Source of the DNA: Paracoccaceae bacterium
GTDB taxonomy: Bacteria; Pseudomonadota; Alphaproteobacteria; Rhodobacterales; Rhodobacteraceae
DNA length: 37,771 nucleotides
Direction: 5' to 3'
NCBI GenBank assembly: GCA_018607905.1
Contig: JABBAP010000028.1
Coordinates: 1 to 37,771, forward strand
The position numbers were made by a program, and so were the translations under genes. The notes beneath the pieces are model-generated. The model saw only the letters and a list, made by a program, of their open reading frames with translations, made no database searches and was not told the origin of the DNA. Every line of letters starts with the position of its first letter. Within the stretch, counting starts at the first letter, position 1. Positions 16,640 to 25,068 of this stretch are shown here, piece by piece.

Positions 16640-18445
16640 ATGTTTCAAACATTTGACGCAACCACCACACCACACACCGGCGGGCCCCGCCTCGCCGCGC
16701 TTCGCGAACAGCTGAAACGCGAAGGATTAGACGGTTTTGTCATCCCACGCGCCGATGCGCACCAAGGCGAATACGTCGCCGATTGCGACAAACGCCTCGC
16801 TTGGCTGACAGGCTTCACAGGCTCCGCTGGCTTTTGCGTGGCGCTTGCCGAAACGGCTGGCGTGTTCATCGACGGGCGCTACACGTTGCAGGTTCGCGAC
16901 CAAGTTGACCTTGATCATTTCACCCCAGTCGACTTTCCTAAAAACAAACTCGGCGACTGGCTCGCGGACACCGCAAAATCTGGTGACGTTATCGGTTTTG
17001 ACCCGTGGCTGCACACCAAAGGCGACATCGACGCGGCCAACAAAAGCCTGGCCGACACAGGCATCACGCTAAAACCCTGCGAAAACCTGATTGATTGCAT
17101 CTGGGCAGATCGCCCCGCTGCACCAACCGACCTCATGGTGCCTTACAGCGTTGATCTGGCAGGAAAATCCAGCACAGAAAAACGCGCAGAAATCGCCGAA
17201 AAACTACGTAAAGATGGGCGCGGTTCGGTTGTGCTTACCCAACCAGACGCCATCGCTTGGCTACTCAACACACGCGGCACCGACCTTGGCCAAACACCTG
17301 TCGCGCTCGCCTTTGCAACGCTGGATGACACGGGCCACGCGACCCTTTTCATCGACCCTGCCAAAGTAGACGACGCCCTACGCCAGCACCTCGGCAACGA
17401 CGTGACGATCCAATCCCCCGATCAGTTTGGCCCCGCAATCGACACGCTAAAAGGCCCCGTTTTGGTGGATAAATCCACCGCCCCAGTCTGGCTCGATGCA
17501 CGCCTAAAATCCGCAGGTGCAACCGTGGCATACGCCGCCGATCCAATCCTGCTCGCCAAGGCCGTTAAAAACGAAACGGAAATCGCAGGAACCGCCGCCG
17601 CCCACATCCGCGACGGTGTTGCCGTGTCCGAATTCCTCGCGTGGGTTGCCGCCCAAGGCCCCACGCCAGACCTCACCGAAATCGACGTCGTCAAAAAGCT
17701 GGAATCTTTTCGCGCCGCGACGGGCAAATTGAAAAACATCAGTTTCGATACGATCTGCGGCACTGGTCCCCACGGCGCAATCATGCACTACCGCGTGACC
17801 CAAGAAACCAATCTTCCCATTGAAACCAACACCTTACTGCTGGTTGATTCAGGTGCGCAATATCTTGATGGCACGACAGACATCACCCGCACAATGGCCA
17901 TCGGCACCCCACCAACTGAGGCAATCCGCGCCTTCACGCTTGTCCTAAAAGGCATGATCACCGTGTCCATGGCGCGCTTTCCGACAGGCCTTGCAGGGCG
18001 CGATATTGATCCCCTTGCGCGTCACGCGCTTTGGCAGGCAGGCCTTGATTTTGATCACGGCACAGGCCACGGCGTTGGCGTTTATCTGTCCGTCCATGAG
18101 GGCCCGCAGCGCATTTCCCGTGTGTCCGATGTGCCGCTGCAATCGGGCATGATCCTGTCCAACGAACCTGGCTATTACAAGCCCGGTCACTTTGGCATTC
18201 GCATCGAAAACCTGATCGTTGTTGAACCCGCCAGCCCGCTGAAAGGCGCAGATGACCGCGAGATGTTGCAATTTCGCACGCTCACATTCGCGCCGATTGA
18301 TCGCAGCTTGATTGATGCAAATCTGTTAACCGCGCCCGAACGCGACTGGCTAAACGCCTACCACCACGAGGTTGCTGAAAAATTGCGCGCGCGCTGCACA
18401 CCAGAAACACAAATCTGGCTCGACACCGCTTGCGACCCAATTTAA
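16640..18445 (+). CDS. Xaa-Pro aminopeptidase (M24B family)
   Basis: The 601-residue protein is a cytosolic aminopeptidase P of the long, three-domain type, releasing N-terminal residues that precede proline. The C-terminal pita-bread domain carries all five metal ligands: Asp403 and Asp414 in D-S-G-A-Q-Y-L-D-G-T-T-D, His477 in H-G-T-G-H-G-V-G, Glu509 in S-N-E-P-G-Y-Y and Glu523 in G-I-R-I-E-N. Spacing agrees with human APP1. The two N-terminal creatinase-like domains begin R-L-A-A-L-R-E-Q-L. I placed the start at the ATG four bases after the cobT stop; an in-frame upstream start would lie inside cobT. Confidence 0.95.
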   Translation: MFQTFDATTTPHTGGPRLAALREQLKREGLDGFVIPRADAHQGEYVADCDKRLAWLTGFTGSAGFCVALAETAGVFIDGRYTLQVRDQVDLDHFTPVDFPKNKLGDWLADTAKSGDVIGFDPWLHTKGDIDAANKSLADTGITLKPCENLIDCIWADRPAAPTDLMVPYSVDLAGKSSTEKRAEIAEKLRKDGRGSVVLTQPDAIAWLLNTRGTDLGQTPVALAFATLDDTGHATLFIDPAKVDDALRQHLGNDVTIQSPDQFGPAIDTLKGPVLVDKSTAPVWLDARLKSAGATVAYAADPILLAKAVKNETEIAGTAAAHIRDGVAVSEFLAWVAAQGPTPDLTEIDVVKKLESFRAATGKLKNISFDTICGTGPHGAIMHYRVTQETNLPIETNTLLLVDSGAQYLDGTTDITRTMAIGTPPTEAIRAFTLVLKGMITVSMARFPTGLAGRDIDPLARHALWQAGLDFDHGTGHGVGVYLSVHEGPQRISRVSDVPLQSGMILSNEPGYYKPGHFGIRIENLIVVEPASPLKGADDREMLQFRTLTFAPIDRSLIDANLLTAPERDWLNAYHHEVAEKLRARCTPETQIWLDTACDPI

Positions 18446-18743
18446 CGCCAAAAAATCGTTTCAAAACATACTCTAATCTTCAGAACTTACATCCTAAATT
18501 TGCCATTCAATTGCACAAAATCGTAACTGCTGAACAGTTGTTTTACCCCGCTCCACACTCCATAAAGCATTGATCGCACAGCAATGTTCGTCGGGTGGCG
18601 AACACGGCAGTTTGTTTGCGATTGCCGAAGGGGAGGAACCGGAGCGAAGGGCCTCCCTTTTCTACCGCTGCGACCATGTTACCGCCCCATTCCACCATCA
18701 CCTGTGATAAACTCTGCACAACCAATAGTGAAAAGAGACCGAC
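18446..18743. other. Intergenic region of 298 bases, no gene seen
   Basis: No convincing gene occupies this stretch. Short open frames on both strands have unlikely composition. It contains the hairpin at 18628-18661 and a GAAAAGAGA-like ribosome binding region just before the DUF427 ATG. The stretch 18540-18690 is oddly structured (several GGAG/CTCC runs) and could be a dispersed intergenic repeat, which cannot be judged from one copy. Confidence 0.4.
18628..18661. terminator. Hairpin, possible terminator after the Xaa-Pro aminopeptidase gene
   Basis: AAGGGGAGG pairs with CCTCCCTTTT across a 15-base loop, with one bulged G. The 3' arm ends in TTTT. It lies about 180 bases past the aminopeptidase stop. 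A terminator is plausible; a fragment of a dispersed repeat is the alternative. Confidence 0.35.
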
Positions 18744-19091
18744 ATGGCTGGCCCAGAAATCACGATTGAACCTGCCACAGGCGCGTGGAGCGTCCGCGCC
18801 CAAGGGGCCGTTATCGGCGAAACAACCAACGCGCTGATCCTGCGCGAAGGCGATTACGCCCCCGTGATTTACGTCCCGCGCGACGATCTGCAAATGGTAT
18901 TTTTCGACACATCGAACAAAACAACCAACTGCCCCCACAAAGGCGATGCGACCTATTTTCACCTGATCGGCAAAAGCCGCCGCCAAGAAAACGTCGCTTG
19001 GTCGTACCAAACCCCGCACCAATCTGTGGCCGCAATCAAAGATCACATCGCCTTTTACGCTTCCGAAGTCACGGTTGAAGCCGTCAGTTAG
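18744..19091 (+). CDS. DUF427 domain-containing protein
   Basis: The 115-residue protein is a DUF427 family member: I-Y-V-P-R-D-D-L (about 43-50), then T-T-N-C-P-H-K-G-D-A-T-Y-F and A-W-S-Y-Q-T-P are the family's conserved stretches, followed by I-K-D-H-I-A-F-Y-A. These small beta-rich cytosolic proteins have no established function. The T-N-C-P-H-K-G motif suggests a ligand or metal pocket, which is inference. The start ATG at 18744 follows AAAAGAGA. The TAG stop overlaps by three bases the stop of the convergent ClC gene, so no terminator fits between them. Confidence 0.9.
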   Translation: MAGPEITIEPATGAWSVRAQGAVIGETTNALILREGDYAPVIYVPRDDLQMVFFDTSNKTTNCPHKGDATYFHLIGKSRRQENVAWSYQTPHQSVAAIKDHIAFYASEVTVEAVS

Positions 19092-20749
19092 GAATAGTGT
19101 TCTTGCACCGTTTCCGTCATCGCTTGGCTGTAGGCGCGCAACGCATCCACCTGAAATAACGCTCCGATTAAAACAGGGTCTTCGCCCCCATCGGTTGACG
19201 CCACCACGGGCAGAAACGCGTGTTTTGGCCCCTCAAACAACGGCAATGCCACCTCCAGCGAGCTGGACCGCACAACGTAAGTATCTTGTTCAATCAACGC
19301 GTTACACGCCGCCACATCGGCCATACGGGGGTGATCCAAATCGCGCATCAGGGTTTTCACAGGGATCGTCGCCAACAGATACGCCTGCGGCCCAGCCGCC
19401 AATCGCACACCGCGCCGCTCCAGCTGTTCCAAAAACAACGACCGCGCTACAAATTTACTGGCCAGCGACGTGGACACCGCAACCGCGACCATCACAGCCA
19501 ACCCAGCCTGCCAATCGCCGGTCATTTCAAACACGATCAAGCTGGTGGAAATCGGCGCGCCCAAAATCGCCGCCCCAACCGCGCCCATCCCCGCAATCGC
19601 GTACAAGGCCTGCGTGCCAGACATCGTCGGGAACAGCCCCGTCGCGACCCAGCCAAACGCCAGCCCCGTCAACGCGCCAACCATAAGCGCGGGCGAAAAT
19701 GCACCGCCGCCCATGCGCCCCGCCATCGTGATCGCCACAGCGGCCACCTTAACGACCACAAACCCAACAGCCGCCCAAAACCCGATCTGCCCCGTCAGCG
19801 CAAGCGACGTCGTTTCATACCCAACCCCAATAATATGAGGCGCCCAAATCGCGATAATCCCCAGCGCCAAACCCGCCAAACCAGGGCGTATCCAGCCAGG
19901 GATTCCGAATTGCGCCTGCCAATGATCACCTTGATCCTCGGCCCAGAAAATCGCGCGCATCATCACCACGGCAACTGCGCCGCAGATCAACCCGAGGATA
20001 ACAAACGCCGGCAATTCCCAGTAAAATTCTAACTCATGCGCTGGCAGCGCGAACTCGGTAATATCGCCAAATCCAAATCTGCTGACCAACGCGCCAGACA
20101 CCGCGGCAATCACAATCGGCCCAAAGGAATGCACCGCGTAGTGGCGCAAAATCACTTCCATCGCGAAAATTGTGCCCGCAATCGGCGCATTAAAAGACGC
20201 AGCAACCGCGCTCGCGACTGCACAGCCCAGCAAATCACGCGCGGTCATTCCGTCGGCTTTGATAATGCGTGAAATTTTCGATGAAATCACCGCCGCAAGG
20301 TGCACCACGGGGCCCTCGCGCCCTGTTGATCCCCCAGTCGACAGGGTGATCAACGACGCAAATGCGGATGCCAACCCCGCTTTGCCCTCGACCTTACCAT
20401 TGTGTAACGCCGCGCCCTCGATCACGTGCGCCACGGATCGCACCCGCCCGTCAGGTGTAAATCGTTGCAAAATAACGCCAACAATCAGCCCGCCAATCAC
20501 AGGCACAATCAGCACCCAATACCACGGTAACTGACTGGCAGCGCTGGCCAATTGCACATCACTCTCGCCGTAAATTCGCGTTTGCAAGGCGGAAATCGCA
20601 ACCCGAAACCCCAGCGTCGCCCAACCCGCCGATATCCCGATAATCAGCGCAATCAGCCAAAACTGAAGCGTCCCCAGCCCATCCTTCTGGATCGCCCGCA
20701 CAATTTCACGGCTCCACAAACGGGATTTACGAAATGGATAACTGCTCAC
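19088..20749 (-). CDS. ClC family chloride channel/transporter
   Basis: A 553-residue inner-membrane ClC protein. The gating motif is G143-R-E145-G-P and the second anion-site motif is G-G-G-A-F-S-P-A-L. The segment G-T-I-F-A-M-E198-V199 aligns with the E. coli ClC-ec1 stretch holding Glu203; here that proton glutamate is Val, as in channel-type ClCs, suggesting passive chloride conduction instead of H+/Cl- exchange. A C-terminal soluble stretch (about 455-550) resembles a CBS-type regulatory region. The start is GTG at 20749 with a strong GGAGGG site nine bases upstream. It diverges from the FAD oxidase gene and converges on DUF427. Confidence 0.93.
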   Translation of the reverse strand: MSSYPFRKSRLWSREIVRAIQKDGLGTLQFWLIALIIGISAGWATLGFRVAISALQTRIYGESDVQLASAASQLPWYWVLIVPVIGGLIVGVILQRFTPDGRVRSVAHVIEGAALHNGKVEGKAGLASAFASLITLSTGGSTGREGPVVHLAAVISSKISRIIKADGMTARDLLGCAVASAVAASFNAPIAGTIFAMEVILRHYAVHSFGPIVIAAVSGALVSRFGFGDITEFALPAHELEFYWELPAFVILGLICGAVAVVMMRAIFWAEDQGDHWQAQFGIPGWIRPGLAGLALGIIAIWAPHIIGVGYETTSLALTGQIGFWAAVGFVVVKVAAVAITMAGRMGGGAFSPALMVGALTGLAFGWVATGLFPTMSGTQALYAIAGMGAVGAAILGAPISTSLIVFEMTGDWQAGLAVMVAVAVSTSLASKFVARSLFLEQLERRGVRLAAGPQAYLLATIPVKTLMRDLDHPRMADVAACNALIEQDTYVVRSSSLEVALPLFEGPKHAFLPVVASTDGGEDPVLIGALFQVDALRAYSQAMTETVQEHYS

Positions 20750-20805
20750 AACGTCCCTCCCCTCGGGTTCGATTTGCGCTTTCCCATCGCCCTACAACTT
20801 ATTAA

Positions 20806-20835
20806 CCTGTGCATCAATCACCGCCTTCGCACAGG
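20806..20835 (+). promoter_or_regulatory. Inverted repeat covering the ribosome binding site of the FAD oxidase gene
   Basis: CCTGTGC (20806-20812) and GCACAGG (20829-20835) are perfect 7-base inverted repeats with a 16-base loop. The 3' arm contains the AGGG of the ribosome binding site, 12 bases before the ATG. It may be an operator or an mRNA hairpin limiting translation. Confidence 0.4.
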
Positions 20836-20847
20836 GAAAACCAGCAC

Positions 20848-22224
20848 ATGCCCAACAATGCCCAAGCCATTGCAGAACTCAAGGCACATCTTGGCGACAG
20901 ACTGTCCACAGCCCCAAGCATCCTGCATCTGCACGGTGAAAACGAAACCTATTACGACAACACGCCCCCCGATGCGGTGGCTTTTCCAAACACCACCGCC
21001 GAGGTCTCCGAGATCGTGAAAATCTGCCACAAACACGGCTGCCCCGTCATCCCGTGGGGCGTTGGAACCTCGCTTGAAGGGCACGCCTTGCCGATCCGTG
21101 GCGGCGTCACCATCGACATGATCAACATGAACAAAGTGATCGAGGTAGCGCCCGAAGACCTTTACGCCATCGTCGAGCCCGGCATCACGCGCGAGGAACT
21201 CAACACCGAATTGCGCGCAACGGGCCTGTTTTTCCCCGTTGATCCCGGTGCAAACGCCACCATCGGCGGCATGACCGCCACATCCGCGTCAGGCACCACA
21301 ACCGTGCGCTACGGCAAAATGAAAGACAACGTCATGGCGCTAGAGGTCGTGCTGGCCGATGGCCGCATCATTCGCACAGGCTCCAAGGCGAAAAAATCCT
21401 CCGCAGGTTACGACCTCACCCGCCTGTTTGTCGGCTCCGAAGGCACGCTTGGCATTATCACGCAAATCACCCTCAAACTGCACGGCCAACCCGAAGCCAT
21501 CTCGGCGGCCGTGTGCGAATTTCCCGACACCGCCAGCGCCGTTAATTCCGTCATCATGGCGGTGCAAATGGGCCTGCCCGTCGCGCGGATGGAATATGTT
21601 GACCCCATGTCGATCAAGGCACTGAACGCCTATTCCAACCTGAGCATGACTGAAACCCACCACCTGTTCATGGAGTTTCACGGCTCGGACTCGGGCGTGG
21701 CCGAAACCGCAGATCGCATGAAAGACATCGCCGAAGATTTCGGCGGCGGCGGCTTTCAATACGCAACCAAAGCCGAGGATCGCACCAAACTTTGGCACGC
21801 ACGCCACAATGCCTATTTCGCAATGAAAGCCCAGAAACCGGGCACAGACGGTATTTCAACAGACGTTTGCGTACCGATTTCCAAACTGGCACAGGCCATG
21901 GATGACACCATCGCCGACGTCGAAGCCCACGGCTGGCAAGCCCCCATCGTGGGCCACGTTGGCGACGGAAACTATCACGTTTTATTCCTGTTTGATCGCA
22001 CAAACGCGGCAGACCTCGCCCTTGCCAAAGACCTCACCGCGCGGATGAACATGCGCGCGCTTGAACTCGGTGGCACCGTCACAGGCGAGCACGGCATCGG
22101 CATCGGTAAAATGAAATATCTAGAGGCAGAGCACGGCGAAGCGGTCAATGTCATGGCCGATATCAAACGCGCATTTGATCCAACAGGCATCATGAATCCC
22201 GGCAAAATCGTGAACGTAAACTAG
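20848..22224 (+). CDS. FAD-linked oxidase, D-lactate dehydrogenase (cytochrome)-like
   Basis: This 458-residue flavoprotein has an N-terminal FAD-binding PCMH-type domain (W-G-V-G-T-S-L-E-G-H-A, about 69-79, and P-G-A-N-A-T-I-G-G-M) and a C-terminal FAD-oxidase domain ending G-E-H-G-I-G-I-G-K-M-K and G-I-M-N-P-G-K-I. The set fits the GlcD / D-lactate dehydrogenase (cytochrome) group, which oxidises D-2-hydroxyacids and passes electrons to the respiratory chain or a cytochrome. The G-T-S-L-E-G-H segment favours the D-lactate type over glycolate, but the substrate is not proven. I chose the ATG at 20848 because of the ribosome binding site and family N-terminus. The DUF938 gene starts at the next base after its stop. 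Confidence 0.92.
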   Translation: MPNNAQAIAELKAHLGDRLSTAPSILHLHGENETYYDNTPPDAVAFPNTTAEVSEIVKICHKHGCPVIPWGVGTSLEGHALPIRGGVTIDMINMNKVIEVAPEDLYAIVEPGITREELNTELRATGLFFPVDPGANATIGGMTATSASGTTTVRYGKMKDNVMALEVVLADGRIIRTGSKAKKSSAGYDLTRLFVGSEGTLGIITQITLKLHGQPEAISAAVCEFPDTASAVNSVIMAVQMGLPVARMEYVDPMSIKALNAYSNLSMTETHHLFMEFHGSDSGVAETADRMKDIAEDFGGGGFQYATKAEDRTKLWHARHNAYFAMKAQKPGTDGISTDVCVPISKLAQAMDDTIADVEAHGWQAPIVGHVGDGNYHVLFLFDRTNAADLALAKDLTARMNMRALELGGTVTGEHGIGIGKMKYLEAEHGEAVNVMADIKRAFDPTGIMNPGKIVNVN

Positions 22225-22881
22225 ATGGCAATCCGCCCACCAGCGCCCACAGCATCCATCGCAATTGACGCGGACAAATCTGGCAAATTGCACGCGCCCT
22301 CCGCCGCCAGAAACGCCGCTGATTTATGCGCAACCGTGCAATCCTTCGCCCCCTCCAGCGGAAACGCGCTCGAAATCGCCAGTGGCACAGGCCAGCACAT
22401 CGTCACTTTCGCCGCCACCATGCCAAACATCCACTGGCAGCCAAGCGAGGTCGAAACATCACGCCTCGCCAGCATCAAAGCCTACCGCGCCGAAAGTGGA
22501 TTAACCAACATCGCCGCCCCAATCACCCTGAACGCAACACAATCAGGCTGGGGCAAAACCGTCCCGCCAAAAGACCTCATCACCCTCGCAAACCTGCTCC
22601 ATCTTATCTCCGCAACCGAGGCAGAAACCCTGATCGTTGAGGCGGCAAAAGCCTTGAATCCAAACGGCAAACTGGCCCTCTACGGCCCGTTCAAACGGGA
22701 GGGCATCCTCACCAGCAGCGGCGACGAAACCTTTGATGCAAACCTACGGGCCCATGATCCAGAAACGGGTTACAAAGACGACGCATGGATCAAAGCCACG
22801 GCAACAACCGCTGGCTTAATCCAATCCCAAGCCCATGAAATGCCCGCCAACAATCTCCTGCTCATTTTTCAAAAACAATAA
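22225..22881 (+). CDS. DUF938 family SAM-dependent methyltransferase-like protein
   Basis: The 218-residue protein matches the DUF938 family of class I methyltransferase-like proteins. The S-adenosylmethionine loop is L-E-I-A-S-G-T-G-Q-H (about 49-58), preceded by A-P-S-A-A-R-N, and followed by H-W-Q-P-S-E-V. The later L-A-N-L-L-H-L-I-S and L-Y-G-P-F-K-R-E-G-I stretches are family typical. Substrate and product are unknown. The ATG directly abuts the stop of the FAD oxidase gene, so the pair is translated from one mRNA. Confidence 0.88.
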   Translation: MAIRPPAPTASIAIDADKSGKLHAPSAARNAADLCATVQSFAPSSGNALEIASGTGQHIVTFAATMPNIHWQPSEVETSRLASIKAYRAESGLTNIAAPITLNATQSGWGKTVPPKDLITLANLLHLISATEAETLIVEAAKALNPNGKLALYGPFKREGILTSSGDETFDANLRAHDPETGYKDDAWIKATATTAGLIQSQAHEMPANNLLLIFQKQ

Positions 22882-22930
22882 AGATCGCCCAACTTCTTCT
22901 GGCTAAAAATATCCCCAGCGGAGCGAACCT

Positions 22931-22949
22931 GTTTTGGCCCCGCCAAAAC
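22931..22949. terminator. Hairpin between convergent DUF938 and GNAT genes
   Basis: GTTTTGG and CCAAAAC form a perfect 7-pair stem around CCCCG, in the gap between the two convergent genes. There is no T-run on either side, so termination is plausible by position but weak by sequence. Confidence 0.45.
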
Positions 22950-22972
22950 TCAAGGGAATGCTGCGCAGCAGC

Positions 22973-23470
22973 TCAACTGCGCAACACCGACCCAATAACC
23001 CCAGCAACCCCCGCAAATGCGCCATCCACAAGCCCGCGACACAGCAACCGTTCAGGATTCGTCGGCGGTGGAAATGCCAGCCCCTCGGCGCGCGTAAATC
23101 CAAACTTTCCATAATACGGCGCATCGCCGATCAGGACCACACGGTGCCACCCCAGCCCTGCCGCACGATCCAAACTCTCGCGCACCAACAACCCGCCAAG
23201 CCCCTCGCCCTGATAGGTCGGATGCACCGCCACTGGCCCCAGCAACAACGCCGCGTGCCGCCCTTCGCCAATCACCACAGGCCAATACCGGATCGCACCC
23301 GCCAAAACGCCGTAGGCATCGCGCGCCACCAAACACAGCGCCCCCACAGGCGCCACATCTTCGCGCAACCGATACGAACTCAGCGCCTCTCGACCGGGCG
23401 CAAAGGCCAGATCGTACAGGTATTCAACCTCGTATCCGTCTTCTTCGGTTTCTGGCGTCAGGTGAAACAT
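22973..23470 (-). CDS. GNAT family N-acetyltransferase
   Basis: The 165-residue protein is a complete GNAT domain of the YhbS-like type. The acetyl-CoA binding signature is L-L-G-P-V-A-V-H-P-T-Y-Q-G-E-G-L-G-G-L-L (about 75-94), followed by A-P-Y-Y-G-K-F-G-F-T-R-A near 117-128, the usual last strand. The C-terminal tail is Gly/Val rich. The acceptor is unknown. Its start lies 110 bases from the divergent flavin reductase gene, so promoters for both must be in that gap. Confidence 0.9.
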   Translation of the reverse strand: MFHLTPETEEDGYEVEYLYDLAFAPGREALSSYRLREDVAPVGALCLVARDAYGVLAGAIRYWPVVIGEGRHAALLLGPVAVHPTYQGEGLGGLLVRESLDRAAGLGWHRVVLIGDAPYYGKFGFTRAEGLAFPPPTNPERLLCRGLVDGAFAGVAGVIGSVLRS

Positions 23471-23580
23471 CGTCGGTATTCGGGCCTAGGTTGGGAACGC
23501 ATCATTGCGTCAAATTCGCTGGAACCCGCGATACCAGACCGCTACAAACGTGGCAACGAAATAGAAAATCGGACGCCAAC

Positions 23581-24189
23581 ATGTTCTATCGCCCCGGCCT
23601 TGATGATCACGGCCTGCCCCACAATCCGTTCAAAACCATCGTCGCCCCGCGCCCCATCGGCTGGATCAGCACACTCGATACGAACGGCAACGCCAACCTC
23701 GCGCCCTATTCGTTTTTCAACGGGGTCCAAGACGACCCGCCGATGGTGATGTATTCGACCACAGGCAAGAAAATCGGCCGAGACGAGGAAAAAGACTCCC
23801 TGCTCAACATCCGCGCCACAGGGGAGTTTTGCGTCTCCATCGTGTCTTCTGAATTACAAGACGCGATGAACATATCCTCCGCGCACAACCCGCACGGCGA
23901 CGATGAATACACCCATGCTGGCCTAACCAAAGGCACACCGTCCGTGATCAAAGCCCCCTTCGTCGCAGAAGCGCCGATTTCAATGGAATGCAATCTGTTC
24001 AAAGAAATCGAGCTGCCGGGCCACGCCTTTATGATCATCGGCGAGGTCGTGGGCATCCACATCCAAGACCAGCACATCAAAAACGGCCTGCTCGACATCA
24101 CATCGTATAAACCGCTCGCGCGGCTCGGCTACCGCGATTATGCCGCCGTCACCGAAACTTTCTCGCTCAATCGCCCGGGCCAAAGCTAA
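23581..24189 (+). CDS. Flavin reductase family protein (FMN-binding split barrel)
   Basis: The 202-residue protein has the flavin-reductase-like split-barrel signature: F-K-T-I-V-A-P-R-P-I-G-W-I-S-T near the N-terminus, N-L-A-P-Y-S-F-F-N-G-V-Q-D-D-P-P, and later G-E-F-C-V-S-I-V-S. Such proteins bind FMN and reduce flavin or act on unknown small molecules. The ATG at 23581 is chosen where the family N-terminus (M-F-Y-R-P) begins. It is the first gene of a six-gene plus-strand unit; mtnP follows after nine bases. Confidence 0.9.
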   Translation: MFYRPGLDDHGLPHNPFKTIVAPRPIGWISTLDTNGNANLAPYSFFNGVQDDPPMVMYSTTGKKIGRDEEKDSLLNIRATGEFCVSIVSSELQDAMNISSAHNPHGDDEYTHAGLTKGTPSVIKAPFVAEAPISMECNLFKEIELPGHAFMIIGEVVGIHIQDQHIKNGLLDITSYKPLARLGYRDYAAVTETFSLNRPGQS

Positions 24190-24198
24190 GGAACCCCC

Positions 24199-25068
24199 AT
24201 GAACACAGTTTTAGGCATCATCGGCGGCTCTGGCGTTTACGATATCGACGGGCTTGAAAACCCCCAATGGATCACGGTTGAGAGCAGCTTTGGCGCGCCC
24301 TCCGATGATCTGCTGATCGGCACGCTCGACGGTGTGAAAATGGTGTTCCTCCCCCGTCACGGGCGCGGCCACATCCAAACACCCAGCAGCATCAACTACC
24401 GCGCCAACATCGACGCGCTCAAACGCGCTGGCGTCACAGACGTGATCTCGGTCTCTGCCTGCGGATCGTTTCGCGAAGAAATGGCCCCCGGTGACTTCGT
24501 CATCGTCGATCAGTTCATCGACCGCACTTTTGCACGGGAAAAATCTTTCTTTGGTCCGGGCTGCGTGGCCCATGTTTCCGTCGCACACCCCACCTGCCCC
24601 CGCCTCGGCGCGGCCTGTTTTGAAGCCGCCAGTGCGAGCGGCATCACCGCACACAATGGCGGCACCTACCTCGCGATGGAAGGCCCGCAATTTTCCACAC
24701 TGGCCGAAAGCAAAATGTACCGCGAAGTCTGGGGCGCAGACGTCATCGGCATGACCAACATGCCCGAAGCCAAACTCGCCCGCGAAGCAGAATTATGCTA
24801 CGCCTCCGTCGCCATGATCACAGATTTCGACAGCTGGCACCCCGATCACGGCGAAGTGGACGTCACCAAAATCATCCAAACCCTGATGGGCAATTCGGCA
24901 AAAGCCAAAGGCCTCGTCGCCCGCCTCCCCAAACTGCTCGGCGTCACCCGCGATGATTGCCCGCACGGCTGTGACAAAGCCCTAGAATTTGCAATCCTAA
25001 CCCAGCCAGATGCCCGCGATCCCAAACTTGTCGCCCAACTAAACGCGGTTGCTGGGCGGGTTCTGTAA
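24199..25068 (+). CDS. mtnP: S-methyl-5'-thioadenosine phosphorylase
   Basis: This 289-residue purine phosphorylase splits 5'-methylthioadenosine with phosphate into adenine and methylthioribose-1-phosphate. Hallmarks are I-I-G-G-S-G-V-Y at 7-14, F-L-P-R-H-G-R-G-H, N-Y-R-A-N-I, S-A-C-G-S-F-R-E-E-M and T-Y-L-A-M-E-G-P-Q-F-S-T, plus I-G-M-T-N-M-P-E-A-K-L-A-R-E, and D-F-D-S-W. These match MTAP over plain nucleoside phosphorylases. A clear AAGGAA precedes the ATG. Adenine released here would be used by apt further down the same operon. The stop TAA shares its last base with the ATG of the lipoprotein hydrolase gene. Confidence 0.96.
   Translation: MNTVLGIIGGSGVYDIDGLENPQWITVESSFGAPSDDLLIGTLDGVKMVFLPRHGRGHIQTPSSINYRANIDALKRAGVTDVISVSACGSFREEMAPGDFVIVDQFIDRTFAREKSFFGPGCVAHVSVAHPTCPRLGAACFEAASASGITAHNGGTYLAMEGPQFSTLAESKMYREVWGADVIGMTNMPEAKLAREAELCYASVAMITDFDSWHPDHGEVDVTKIIQTLMGNSAKAKGLVARLPKLLGVTRDDCPHGCDKALEFAILTQPDARDPKLVAQLNAVAGRVL

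Noticed and set aside
18584-18769. Small 61-codon open frame between the Xaa-Pro aminopeptidase and DUF427 genes
   Set aside because: Arg/Pro/Cys-rich composition, no ribosome binding site, overlaps the DUF427 start; more likely non-coding or repeat sequence.
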